A DNA stretch of 64,000 nucleotides, taken from the NCBI RefSeq assembly GCF_036127095.1, contig NZ_CP108006.1:1116001-1180000 (forward strand). The letters are read 5' to 3'. Source of the DNA: Streptomyces sp. NBC_00335 (GTDB taxonomy: Bacteria; Actinomycetota; Actinomycetes; Streptomycetales; Streptomycetaceae). The notes below the pieces were generated by a model that worked only from the letters and a program-made list of their open reading frames with translations, searched no databases and was not told the DNA's origin. Of this stretch, positions 24,644 through 33,209 are shown in pieces. Within the stretch, counting starts at the first letter, position 1, and each line of letters opens with the position of its first letter. The position numbers were made by a program, and so were the translations under genes.

Positions 24644-26243
24644 GCTCCCCCAGCCGCCTCGGCTCCCCGAGGTGCCCGACGTGCCCGACGTGCCCGACGT
24701 GCCCGACGTGCCGCAGGAGCCTGAGCCCGCTCCCCGGACCCGCGCCCGGATGTTCCCTTGGTGGACCCGGCTGCCCACCCGGGCCCGTACCGCCCTCGCC
24801 TCGGGCGCGGCCGCCCTGGTGCTCGCGGGCGGCAGCGCATGGTGGCTGCACCACGACGTCTACTCCAACGAGATGGAAGCCGCCCGCGGCCGCGCCCTGT
24901 CCCAGTCCCGCTCGGTCGCGGAGGAGTTCGCCGGCACCCGGGCCAGGGACCGGGAATCCACCAGCGACATCATCGCCCAGAACCCCGTGGTGATCATCGG
25001 TCCGCAGGGCCCGTTCCGGTCCTGGCTCCTGGAAGCGTTCCCCGACGCCGTCGACGACCTCTCGCCCGCACCCGCCTCGGCCCGACCCGGCTGGGCCACC
25101 TTCGCAACGGTCCGTTTCGGCACGCCGGCCGCCGCGTGTACGGGAGACCCCACGCGCACCACGACCGGACAGCCCGTCCGGGACTGCCTCGCCCAAGCGG
25201 CGGAACTGAGCGGGCAGACCGTGGACATGGCCGGCACCAGCATCGAGGCGCACAAGCTCGACCCGAGCGCCCCCAACGAGTCGGCGCCTCCATCCGGCCG
25301 CTACACCGTCTACGTCGCCGTCACCCGGGGCGAGGCGGCCCGCGCCGCCGACGCGCTCGTCCCGGCCCTGGCCACCGCGGTACCGCTGGCCGCCCTGATC
25401 GTCGCCCTCAGCGCCTGGGTGGCGACCACCCGCGCCTTGCGCCCCGTAGAAGCCATCCGCACCCGCCTCGCCACCGTCGACCAGCCGGGCGCCGGCACCC
25501 GGGTCCCGGTCCCCGAGGCCGAGGACGAGATCACCCGCCTCGCCCGGACCACCAACCAGACGCTCGACCGGCTCGACGCCCACGCCGACCGACAACGCCG
25601 GTTCATCGCCGATGCCGCCCACGAACTGCGCAGCCCCGTCACCGGCCTGCGCACCACCCTGGAGGTCGCCGTCACCGGGCCCCAGCGGCCCGGCACCCTC
25701 GCGGGCGCCCTCCAGGCCACGACGAGACTGCAGTACCTCGTGGACGACCTCCTCACCCTCGCCCGCCTCGACAACGCCTCCGCGCCACCGCCGAAGAGGT
25801 CGCCGGTGGACCTCACCGGGCTCATCCGGGAACTCCTCCTCGAACTGCCCCACACCCGGCCCGAAGCCGCCGCACACCTCACCCTCGACGCCCCCGGCGA
25901 AGCCGTCACCGTCCCGGGCGACCCTGACCAACTGCGGCGCCTGCTGCGCAACCTCCTCGACAACGCGGCCCGCCACGCCGGCACCCGGGTCGCCGTCTCG
26001 CTCGACCTGCGGCCCGGATGGGTGGAGTGCACCGTCCACAACGACGGCGCCCCGATCCCCGAAGCGGACCGCGAGCGCATCTTCGACCGCTTCACCCGCC
26101 TCGACGAAGCACGGACCCGTGACACCGGCGGCAGCGGCCTCGGCCTCGCCATCGCCCGGGAGCTCGCGCACCACCACCGGGGAACCCTCGCCGTCACCCC
26201 GGCCGACCGGGGCGCGGCCTTCCTCCTCAGGCTCCCTCGGTAG
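24636..26243 (+). CDS. Sensor histidine kinase, 535 aa
   Basis: Order of parts: a cytoplasmic Pro-rich tail with VPD repeats (residues ~13-26), TM1 (about 52-72), an extracytoplasmic sensor domain with two Cys (about 75-240), TM2 (about 250-272), HAMP (about 273-325), HisKA with the phospho-His in DAAHELRSPVTGL, and HATPase with the N box LLRNLLDNAARHA and G box GGSGLGLAIA. It would autophosphorylate and pass phosphate to Asp51 of the response regulator encoded just upstream. The sensor domain is unlike PAS or CHASE domains I know. Confidence 0.93.
   Translation: MPELPQPPRLPEVPDVPDVPDVPDVPQEPEPAPRTRARMFPWWTRLPTRARTALASGAAALVLAGGSAWWLHHDVYSNEMEAARGRALSQSRSVAEEFAGTRARDRESTSDIIAQNPVVIIGPQGPFRSWLLEAFPDAVDDLSPAPASARPGWATFATVRFGTPAAACTGDPTRTTTGQPVRDCLAQAAELSGQTVDMAGTSIEAHKLDPSAPNESAPPSGRYTVYVAVTRGEAARAADALVPALATAVPLAALIVALSAWVATTRALRPVEAIRTRLATVDQPGAGTRVPVPEAEDEITRLARTTNQTLDRLDAHADRQRRFIADAAHELRSPVTGLRTTLEVAVTGPQRPGTLAGALQATTRLQYLVDDLLTLARLDNASAPPPKRSPVDLTGLIRELLLELPHTRPEAAAHLTLDAPGEAVTVPGDPDQLRRLLRNLLDNAARHAGTRVAVSLDLRPGWVECTVHNDGAPIPEADRERIFDRFTRLDEARTRDTGGSGLGLAIARELAHHHRGTLAVTPADRGAAFLLRLPR
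24672..24707 (+). repeat. Four perfect 9-bp tandem repeats in the kinase gene
   Basis: Four exact copies of GTGCCCGAC encode Val-Pro-Asp repeats in the N-terminal tail of the histidine kinase, before the first membrane helix. The in-frame 9-bp unit can expand or contract by slippage without breaking the gene. Confidence 0.85.
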
Positions 26244-26306
26244 CAGGGCGCCGGTGACCCTCCCCGCCCCCCGCCTCGGCGCTCGGGCTCCGGGGCGGCG
26301 GACCGG

Positions 26307-27107
26307 TCAGGGACGGTAGACCTTGCCGGGCTCGGGGTGGGCGGGCGCGAGGAGTTGGGAGACGGTCACGAAGGTGTACCCGCGGTCGCGGAGTTCGCGG
26401 ACGATCTCGGGGACGGCGGGGATGGTTCCGGAGTAGCGCTCGTGGAGCAGGATGATCCCGTCCCGCTTGGTCTGGTCGAGTACGCGCTGCTCGATGAGTG
26501 CGCTGTCGGTGGTCGCGTAGTCCTTCGCGGTGACGCTCCACAGGATCTGGGCCAGGCCGAGTTCCTTCATCACCTTCTTCACCTCGTCATTGGTGGCGCC
26601 GCCCGGAGGGCGCATGAGGGTGGGTGCACGGCCCGTCGCCTTCTCTATGTCCTTCTGCACCGGCTCTATTTCTGCCCGTATTTGGTCAGGGGTGAGTTCG
26701 GTGAGGTTCTCGTGCGACCAGGTGTGGTTCGCTATTTCGTGACCCTCGTCGGCCATGCGGCGCACGGTGTCGGGGTAGGTGTCCGTGTGGCCTTTCCCCT
26801 GGAGGAAGAAGGTGGCCGGGACGTTTTCCCGTTTCAGGTAGTCGAGCAGGTGGGGCGTCGGCTCGCTCGGGCCGCCGTCGAAGGTGAGGGCCACGCACTT
26901 GGCGACGTTGCAGTCCACCGGGCCGGACGCGTGCCCTGAACCGGGCTTGCCGAGGGAGCGGACCGCCTCGGCGCGGACGGCTGCCGGCGAGACGACCCCG
27001 TTCAGGGTGGAGCAGCCGGTGAGAGTCGTCACCAGGAGCGCGGCCGCCGCCATGACGATGCGCCGGGAGGAAGTGTCGCGCACGGGGCGCTTGAACGAGC
27101 GATTCAT
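26307..27107 (-). CDS. Polysaccharide deacetylase (NodB domain) lipoprotein, 266 aa
   Basis: The N-terminus has a basic stretch and hydrophobic core ending in a lipobox (TLTGC), so it is likely a lipoprotein on the outer face of the membrane. The NodB domain (about 65-255) shows ALTFDGGPSEPTPHLLDY and the metal-binding HTWSHENL (H-x3-H), plus MRPPGG and IILLHERY. In motif 1 the common T-F-D-D reads T-F-D-G, replacing the usual metal-ligand Asp. Substrates of the family include peptidoglycan GlcNAc/MurNAc and chitin-type chains. The start is uncertain: ATG 27107 gives the best signal, but in-frame ATGs at 27131, 27153 and 27221 also lack clear ribosome sites. Confidence 0.85.
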   Translation of the reverse strand: MNRSFKRPVRDTSSRRIVMAAAALLVTTLTGCSTLNGVVSPAAVRAEAVRSLGKPGSGHASGPVDCNVAKCVALTFDGGPSEPTPHLLDYLKRENVPATFFLQGKGHTDTYPDTVRRMADEGHEIANHTWSHENLTELTPDQIRAEIEPVQKDIEKATGRAPTLMRPPGGATNDEVKKVMKELGLAQILWSVTAKDYATTDSALIEQRVLDQTKRDGIILLHERYSGTIPAVPEIVRELRDRGYTFVTVSQLLAPAHPEPGKVYRP

Positions 27108-27354
27108 GAGGGGAAACCCTGGATTTGTCATAGGAAATGGATCGGTGGACATCTGCGCGGTGGAAATGCCCGCATGGAGAAATGGCGCAGGCGATCTCTC
27201 GCGGCGGAACGATGCCGGCATCCCGGCAGATCCAGCGGCCGAAGCAGCATGCGCAGAGCCGCCTTAATGAACCCTTAAGGCGCCTGCCGGAATGCTGTCG
27301 GCCGTGCCGCCGGATACGGCGGGGCCGGAGGAGGGGCGGGCAGCAGGAAGGCTG

Positions 27355-28425
27355 CTACTTCAGGTGCTTGTCGAAGAACGCGGTCGCGTAGCGGATCGCG
27401 GTCTCGCGCTGCTCCGCGGGCCCCAGCTGCCGGGGACTGCCCGTCCCGTTCGTGCTCTCGCACCGGCCTCCGGGACGCCGGCGCTTCTCGATGGCGACAT
27501 CGTCCGTCGCGAAAGCGGGCCCGGTGCCGGGGGTCCAGACCGTGTTGAAGAAGTTGTGGTTGCCGCCGGGCACGTCGTGGTGTTCGACGTCCGGGTTCCC
27601 GGCGGCCATCGCCATGGGGACCTTGCTGACCTCCCACATGGCGTCGCAGGTTCCGGCGACCAGCGAGAGGGGAACGCGGGTGATGCGTTCCTTGGCGGCG
27701 TCGATGCCGTTCATGGCGGGCGCGAAGGCGAGTGCGCCCCGGAGGGTCACGCCGGGCGGGAGTTCGTGGCTGTCCAGCGCCTGGGCGAGGACGCCCCCGC
27801 CGCCGCGCGAGTGCCCGAGCGTGCCGACCCGGTCCAGGTCCACACGGCCGGTGAACCCGCTGAGCGCCCGCAGCGGGCCTTCCCCGGTGGAGAGTTGCTT
27901 CCACATCTCCAGGTGCTTGTCCAGCAGGGCCGCACGCGCGGTGTGCCCCTGGTTCTTCTCCTGGGCCTGGATGCCGTTGGCCGCGACCGACACCACGACG
28001 TAGCCCTTCTCGGCCAGTGCCTCGGCCAGGTAGGAGTACCCCAGGTGGTTGTCGACCGGCTCGGCGCCCTTGGCGCACGGCCAGCCCTGCCCGCGGACCG
28101 GCTCGTCGCCCGCGGCGCAGGTGTCGCCCCAGCCGTGCAGCATCATCACCAGGGGGTGCTTCCCCCCGCCCAGCTCGCGCGGGTAGGTGACGGCGGCCTT
28201 CAGCTCCGTGCGCTTGCCGTCCAGGCCGGGAGGCGCGTAGGCGGTGTCACCGAAGTCGTACGTGAGCCGGGCCGAACGGGCCGTGCCGTCCTGCGTGGAT
28301 ATCCGGGCCGAGCCGACGACCTCGGGCTGGGAGCTGCCGCAGGCGGTTCCCAGGGTGACCGCGGCGACGGCCGTCACGGGGAGGACGCAGCGGCGCAGGG
28401 AGCGAGGGGGCATACGCATCGGCAA
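27355..28425 (-). CDS. Alpha/beta-hydrolase lipoprotein, dienelactone-hydrolase/lipase-like, 356 aa
   Basis: A basic N-terminus and hydrophobic segment end in a lipobox (TLGTAC), predicting a lipid-anchored, extracytoplasmic enzyme. The hydrolase domain has oxyanion residues in MMLHGWGDTC, the nucleophile in LGHSRGGGGV (G-H-S-R-G), and C-terminal His in PGGNHNFFNT. Several Cys in the lid and loops (CAAGDEP, GWPCAKG) may form disulfides. The substrate is unknown. ATG 28425 is used; ATG 28419 (MRMPPR) is equally possible. A 247-bp gap separates it from the deacetylase gene downstream. Confidence 0.83.
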   Translation of the reverse strand: MPMRMPPRSLRRCVLPVTAVAAVTLGTACGSSQPEVVGSARISTQDGTARSARLTYDFGDTAYAPPGLDGKRTELKAAVTYPRELGGGKHPLVMMLHGWGDTCAAGDEPVRGQGWPCAKGAEPVDNHLGYSYLAEALAEKGYVVVSVAANGIQAQEKNQGHTARAALLDKHLEMWKQLSTGEGPLRALSGFTGRVDLDRVGTLGHSRGGGGVLAQALDSHELPPGVTLRGALAFAPAMNGIDAAKERITRVPLSLVAGTCDAMWEVSKVPMAMAAGNPDVEHHDVPGGNHNFFNTVWTPGTGPAFATDDVAIEKRRRPGGRCESTNGTGSPRQLGPAEQRETAIRYATAFFDKHLK

Positions 28426-28504
28426 GCAGGCCCTTTCGGGGCACGGATCTCAGGCTGGGGCGGCCGCTCGGATCCGTGGTGACCGCGGCGACCTCTTGAA
28501 GGTA

Positions 28505-28565
28505 TGCACCCTGATCATCGGATGTGCATCAATACATACGCATACGCGTATCAATGTCGATGGGA
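28505..28565. promoter_or_regulatory. AT-rich patch with palindromes upstream of the lipoprotein hydrolase gene
   Basis: The patch holds a perfect palindrome ATACGCGTAT (28542-28551), flanked by repeated CATACG and ATCAAT elements. TTGATG and TACCTT-like hexamers on the minus strand could form a promoter for the hydrolase gene. The rest of the 28426-28617 gap shows no gene. Confidence 0.35.
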
Positions 28566-28617
28566 TGCCGATCCCGGGACCCCACAGGAAGATCAGAAGC
28601 TACCGGCCGCCCTCGGG

Positions 28618-30381
28618 TCAGGACCCGGGGCCGGCCGGCGCGGACAGCGAGGCCAGGTAGCCGGACAGGGCTGTCGCCGTGCCGGGCAGCGGGAAGCGGG
28701 CGCCGAGGTACCCGTCCGGGCGCACGAGGAATCCGGTCGGGCCGTCGGCGCCGTAGAGCCGGGCGAACTCCCCGGCGGCGTCCCGGTATCCGGGGACGGC
28801 GGCGGGCAGGCCGGCGGCAGCGTCGAGTGCGGCCTCACGGGCCAGGACGGCCAGGACGGCCAGGACGGCCAGGGTCGGCGGGCCGAGGGTGCCGCTCCCG
28901 TCCGCGCCGTCCTCCGCCAGTGGAGACCCCGCGGTCCGGGCCTGCTCGGCGGCCTCGGCCAGGGCCGCGCCGTCGGCCCCGTACAGGATCACCACGTGGC
29001 CGACCCGTCCGCGCAGGACGTCGAGCAGCCGCGAGGGGTAGGCGGCGAGCGGCAGGGTCAACCCGGAGCAGTCCGGGGCCCGTTCGCCGGGCTGGGGCGC
29101 GCCGTCCGGGCCGAACGGGCTGCCGGCGAGCGGTCCCCCGCGGTAGCCGACGAGCAGCTGGGCCTCGCGGAGCAGCACGGTCCGCGGATCGTCCTCGTCG
29201 CTCTCCATGCCCTGGGTCGCGTGCCGCACGGTCCGGCCGACGACCTCCTCGCCGACGGGGCGGCGCTCGGCGTCGTAACTCGCGGGCAGGGCGGGCCCGG
29301 CCGAGCCCCGGAGGGTGAGCGCGAGCTTCCAGGCCAGGTTGCAGGCGTCCTGGATTCCGGTGTTCATGCCCTGGGCGCCGGTGGGCGGGTGGATGTGGGC
29401 GGCGTCGCCCGCGACGAAGACGCGGCCGTCGCCGTAGCGGTCGACGATGCGGTGGCTGATGCGGAACACGGAGGACCAGCGCATGCCGGAGACCGTGGCC
29501 GGGACGGGGGCCAGGCGGTCGACGACGGCCTGGATGTGGGACAGCTCGGGAACCCGGCCGCCCTCCAGCCCGTGCAGCACTCCGTCGCCCGCTCCGGGGC
29601 CCCCGGGTGATCCTCCCGCTCGTCCATCGCTCGGCTCCGCGGAGAGTTCGGGCGGGACCAGCATCGACATGCGGTAGCGGCCCCGGCCGGGCAGCGGGAT
29701 GCACACCAGCAGGTCGTCGGTGGACCCGTCGGCGCCCTGGTGCGTGGAGCGCACGCCGTATCCGCCGGGCAGGTCCCAGTCGGTCACGACGTCGGCCAGC
29801 ATGTACTCCTCGGCGAAGGCCCCGCCCTCGTAGGAGAGTCCCAGCCCCTTACGCACGGTGCTGTGCGCTCCGTCGCAGCCGATCAGGTAGCGGGTGCGCA
29901 GCTCCTCCTCGCCGCCGGAAGCGGTGCGCAGCAGGCTGGTGACGCCGCCGGGCCCGTCCGCGTCGCCGTCCCCGTCCTGGGTGAACGACAGCAGTTCGGT
30001 GCCGCGTTCGATGACGGTGCCCAGTGCCGCGAGGTGCTCTTCGAGGATGCGCTCGGTCTCGTACTGAGGCAGCGCGGCGAACCGGTACGGCACTTCGGGG
30101 GGCAGCATGAGCTCGATCCGGGCGCGCTCGGTGCCGTTGACGTAGATCAGCTGACCGCGCAGGGACACGGCGGTCTCCAAGACGGTGCGCGCCAGGCCCA
30201 TCCGGTCCCAGATCTCCAGTGTGCGCGGCTGGATGCCGACCGCCTTCGCGTACGGGAGGCGGGCCGGCAGCCGGTCGACGAGGCGGCAGCTCACGCCGTG
30301 CCGGCGCAGTTCCGCGGCCGCGCTGAGTCCGACCGGACCCGCTCCCGTGATCAGCACGTCGGTCGTCGGGGTGTGCGCCAT
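28618..30381 (-). CDS. FAD-dependent aromatic monooxygenase (PHBH/rifampicin-monooxygenase-like), 587 aa
   Basis: This is a class A flavoprotein hydroxylase. The N-terminal FAD site is DVLITGAGPVGLSAAAEL (G-x-G-x2-G), the second motif lies near LIGCDGAHSTVRK (D-G), and FVAGDAAHIHPPTGAQGMN (G-D) closes the FAD site. The C-terminal ~170 residues form the thioredoxin-like domain of large phenol or antibiotic hydroxylases. It would use NADPH and O2 on an aromatic substrate. An AraC regulator and an MFS exporter follow upstream, suggesting a detoxification module. ATG 30381 is preferred to the longer open frame. Confidence 0.9.
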   Translation of the reverse strand: MAHTPTTDVLITGAGPVGLSAAAELRRHGVSCRLVDRLPARLPYAKAVGIQPRTLEIWDRMGLARTVLETAVSLRGQLIYVNGTERARIELMLPPEVPYRFAALPQYETERILEEHLAALGTVIERGTELLSFTQDGDGDADGPGGVTSLLRTASGGEEELRTRYLIGCDGAHSTVRKGLGLSYEGGAFAEEYMLADVVTDWDLPGGYGVRSTHQGADGSTDDLLVCIPLPGRGRYRMSMLVPPELSAEPSDGRAGGSPGGPGAGDGVLHGLEGGRVPELSHIQAVVDRLAPVPATVSGMRWSSVFRISHRIVDRYGDGRVFVAGDAAHIHPPTGAQGMNTGIQDACNLAWKLALTLRGSAGPALPASYDAERRPVGEEVVGRTVRHATQGMESDEDDPRTVLLREAQLLVGYRGGPLAGSPFGPDGAPQPGERAPDCSGLTLPLAAYPSRLLDVLRGRVGHVVILYGADGAALAEAAEQARTAGSPLAEDGADGSGTLGPPTLAVLAVLAVLAREAALDAAAGLPAAVPGYRDAAGEFARLYGADGPTGFLVRPDGYLGARFPLPGTATALSGYLASLSAPAGPGS

Positions 30382-30464
30382 GGGTGCCTCCCAACCGCCT
30401 GGCCCCGAACCGGTCCCCTCCTCCCATGCTGACCCGGCGATTCGCGGACGGCCAGACGAAGGCG

Positions 30465-31220
30465 TCAGCCCCTCTTGGCGTGCGCCCCCGGCGTGTGGCC
30501 GAAGGCCCGCCGGAACACGTCGATGAACGCGCTGGTCGAGGACCAGCCGCAGCGGTGCGCGACCGCAGTGACGGGGGTGTCGACCGCCAGCAGCCGCAGC
30601 GCGTGGTGCAGCCGCAACTGGGTCCGCCACTGGGGGAACGTCATGCCCAGCTCGGAGCGGAACAGCCGGCTCAGGGTCCGCTCCCCCGCCCCGGCCCCGG
30701 CCTGCGCGGAGAGCTCCGCCAGCCCGCGCCGGTCGGCCGGATCGGCGTGCAGCAGCGCGCACACCGCGGCCAGCCGGGGGTCCGCGGGAGCGGGCAGGTG
30801 CAGCGGCTGGAGCGGCGAGGCCCGCAGCTGGTCGAGGAGCACCGCGAGCATCCGGCGCCGCTCGGCGGTGTCGTCCTGCGGGGCCCGGGTGTAGGCCAGG
30901 ATCAGTTCGCGCAGCAGGGGGCCGACGGCGAGCACGGCGGGGGCGGAGAGGGAGAGCGGGTTGAGGCGGGTGGGCAGGCCCACGCTGTGCAGGTCGACGC
31001 GGCCGAAGGCGCGGTGCTCGTGCACGGTCCCGGCCGGGATCCACAGGGCTCGGGTGGTCGGGGCCACCCAGGTGCCGGCGTCGGTGGTCACGGACACCAC
31101 CCCGGAACCGGCGTAGCAGATCTGGTGGTCGTCGTGGCGGTGCGGATCGATGCCGTGGTGGGTGTCGAGCTCGCGGATGCTCGTCGCTGCGCGCGGGGTG
31201 TGGCGGATTTTCTGCATCAT
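30465..31220 (-). CDS. AraC-family regulator with N-terminal cupin, 251 aa
   Basis: The N-terminal sensor is a cupin (HRHDDHQICYAGSGVVSV, ALWIPAGTVHEHRAFG), and the C-terminal ~100 residues hold two HTH motifs (GLAELSAQAGAGAGERTLSR; VTAVAHRCGWSSTSAFIDVF, RRAFGHTPGAH). This layout matches AraC regulators that control divergently encoded MFS efflux pumps. It is divergent from the MFS gene at 31281 and lies 84 bp upstream of the FAD monooxygenase on the same strand, so it may govern both. Confidence 0.9.
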   Translation of the reverse strand: MMQKIRHTPRAATSIRELDTHHGIDPHRHDDHQICYAGSGVVSVTTDAGTWVAPTTRALWIPAGTVHEHRAFGRVDLHSVGLPTRLNPLSLSAPAVLAVGPLLRELILAYTRAPQDDTAERRRMLAVLLDQLRASPLQPLHLPAPADPRLAAVCALLHADPADRRGLAELSAQAGAGAGERTLSRLFRSELGMTFPQWRTQLRLHHALRLLAVDTPVTAVAHRCGWSSTSAFIDVFRRAFGHTPGAHAKRG

Positions 31221-31280
31221 CCGGCAATTTATCGGAAGCGGGCCAACACCGGCAGGAGCGATTCTCGATCGGTGACCTCC

Positions 31281-32597
31281 ATGAGACCGCCCCGGCCCTC
31301 GCCCGCCGCCCCGACGCCCACACCCGCGCCCCCGCCCCCGACCCCGCCCTCATCGACACCCGACCCCGACCCCGCAGCCACGCCGGTCCCCGCGCCCGGC
31401 CGCCCGGGCCGGCTCCGTACGGCCGCCTTCGCCGCGGGCCACTCCTGCGTGGACGTCTACCAGGGCGCCGTGGCCGCGCTCGTCCCGTTCCTCGTCTCCG
31501 AGCGCTCGTACGGGTACGCCGCCGCGTCCGGCATCGTGCTGGCCGCCTCGCTGCTGTCCTCCGTGGTCCAGCCGCTGTTCGGAGCGCTCGCCGACCGGTG
31601 GCCGATGCCCTGGCTGATCCCGCTGGCCACCGCCGCCGCGGGACTGGGCGTGGCGCTGGTCGGACTCGACGCCGGGTACGCGGCCACGCTCGCCGCCGTC
31701 GCCCTGTCCGGGCTGGGCGTCGCCGCCTACCACCCGGCGGCCGCCCGGCTGGTCCGTACGGTGGGCGGCGCCGGGCACGGCGCGATGAGCTGGTTCGCGC
31801 TCGGCGGCAACATCGGCTTCGCGTGCGCCCCGCTGCTGGTCGTCGGCGCGCTGGCGCTGCCGGGCCCGGCGGGGTGGTGGCTGCTGGCCGCCCCGGCGGC
31901 GCTGGGCGTCTTCCTCAACCGGCCGCCGTCCGCCAAGCGTTCGGCCGCCGGCCGGGAGGTGGCGACCCCGCCCCCGGCCGCGTCCCGGCGCCCCCGCGAC
32001 GACTGGCGGGCCTTCCTGCGGCTGTCCCTGGTCGTCGTCGTGCGCTCGGTGGTCTTCACCGGCCTGAGCACCTTCATCGCCCTGTACGTCCGCGAGCGCG
32101 GCGGCGGCGAGAGTGCCGGCGCCGCGGCCCTGTTCGCCCTCTTCGCCGGGAGCGCCGGCGGCACCCTCCTGGGCGGCCGGCTGGCCGCCCGCTGGGGGCG
32201 GGTCACCACCGTCCACCGCGCCTACGCGGCGGTGGCGCCGGCCGTCGCGGGCATCCTCTTCCTGCCGCTCCCGTTGGTGTACGTCTGCGCAGCGCTGGCC
32301 GCCGCCGCGCTGTACGTGCCCTTTTCCCTCCAGGTCACGCTGGGCCAGGACTACCTGCCGACCCGCATGGGCACCGCGAGCGGAGTCACCCTGGGCCTGA
32401 CCGTCAGCGTGGGCGGCCTCGCGAGCCCCCTCGTCGGCGCGGCGGCCGACGCCGCCTCGCTGCACACCGCCCTGCTCCCGCTGGCCGCGCTCCCCCTGCT
32501 GGCCTGGGCCCTGGCCCGGCGCCTGCCGGATCCCGCGGAGCCGGAGCCCGCGGAGCCGGAGCCCGCGGAGCCGGAGCTCACTGCGGCCCGGGGGTGA
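31281..32597 (+). CDS. MFS transporter, fosmidomycin-resistance-like, 438 aa
   Basis: About twelve hydrophobic helices in two halves; the loop after helix 2 has the MFS motif A variant LFGALADRWPMPW. Helix 1 begins AAFAAGHSCVDVYQGAVAAL, characteristic of the Fsr-type drug exporter group. The N-terminal ~50 residues are almost entirely Pro, Ala, Thr and Asp, and the C-terminus has three Pro-Ala-Glu-Pro-Glu repeats; both are odd for MFS proteins. ATG 31281 has no clear ribosome site and a later start would drop the Pro-rich tail. The 3' end overlaps the convergent gene by 20 bp. Confidence 0.88.
   Translation: MRPPRPSPAAPTPTPAPPPPTPPSSTPDPDPAATPVPAPGRPGRLRTAAFAAGHSCVDVYQGAVAALVPFLVSERSYGYAAASGIVLAASLLSSVVQPLFGALADRWPMPWLIPLATAAAGLGVALVGLDAGYAATLAAVALSGLGVAAYHPAAARLVRTVGGAGHGAMSWFALGGNIGFACAPLLVVGALALPGPAGWWLLAAPAALGVFLNRPPSAKRSAAGREVATPPPAASRRPRDDWRAFLRLSLVVVVRSVVFTGLSTFIALYVRERGGGESAGAAALFALFAGSAGGTLLGGRLAARWGRVTTVHRAYAAVAPAVAGILFLPLPLVYVCAALAAAALYVPFSLQVTLGQDYLPTRMGTASGVTLGLTVSVGGLASPLVGAAADAASLHTALLPLAALPLLAWALARRLPDPAEPEPAEPEPAEPELTAARG
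32533..32577 (+). repeat. 15-bp tandem repeat encoding Pro-Ala-Glu-Pro-Glu at the MFS C-terminus
   Basis: Three in-frame copies of a unit like CCCGCGGAGCCGGAG end the transporter gene, just before and partly within its overlap with the convergent SAP-like gene. Confidence 0.7.
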
Positions 32598-33168
32598 CGG
32601 CGGCCTTCCGGGGGCTGGAGCGGTGCGCCCGCCAGGCGGCCAGGGCCTGCGGGCGGGTGCCCTCGGGGTGCCGGGCGTGCCAGTCCCTCAGGAACCGGTT
32701 CAGCTCGAACTGGGCCCCGATCTCCTGGGGTTGCGCCGCCCGCTCCCGGGTGGCGTGCCAGTGGGCGACCGCCTCGGCGAGGGTGCGCCCCGCCCCCTGG
32801 GCCACGTAGTCCCGCATGAAGGCGTCGAAGTGGAAGCCGGGCCCGATCTCCCGGACGAAGTACTCCCGCAGCACCTGGCTGCACCGCTGCCCCGGCGGAA
32901 TGACGCTGGCACCGTCCACGGGCGCGGCGAGCTGCCGGCCCGCACCGCGGGCGGGCCGACCGGCGGCCGGGACCGGCGCCGGGGCCGGGAGCCCGTCCAG
33001 CGCGGCGGCGATCCGGGCCGTGACCGCCGCCTTCCCGCCTCCGGTGGAGAGGCCCATCCGGCGTGCCAGCGCGCTGAGTTCGGCCAGAGTCCAGTACCAG
33101 CGCGCCAGCTCCGCCCCGCTCAGCTCCGGGCTCGGAGCGGGGCGCACTTCACCTTGATTCGTACTCAC
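32578..33168 (-). CDS. SAP-like domain protein (DUF6434-type), 196 aa
   Basis: The N-terminal ~55 residues (ELSGAELARWYWTLAELSAL, then MGLSTGGGKAAVTARIAAAL) form a SAP-like helix-extended loop-helix. The C-terminal half (CSQVLREYFVREIGPGFHFD, then LAEAVAHWHATRE) matches the uncharacterised family often joined to it in Streptomyces. SAP domains can bind nucleic acid; no enzymatic motif is present. It overlaps the 3' end of the MFS gene. It probably does not belong to the downstream RiPP cluster. Confidence 0.82.
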   Translation of the reverse strand: MSTNQGEVRPAPSPELSGAELARWYWTLAELSALARRMGLSTGGGKAAVTARIAAALDGLPAPAPVPAAGRPARGAGRQLAAPVDGASVIPPGQRCSQVLREYFVREIGPGFHFDAFMRDYVAQGAGRTLAEAVAHWHATRERAAQPQEIGAQFELNRFLRDWHARHPEGTRPQALAAWRAHRSSPRKAAVTPGPQ

Positions 33169-33209
33169 GTTCCCATCTTAAACCGCCCGCCTCCCGCGCC
33201 CTCCCGCGG

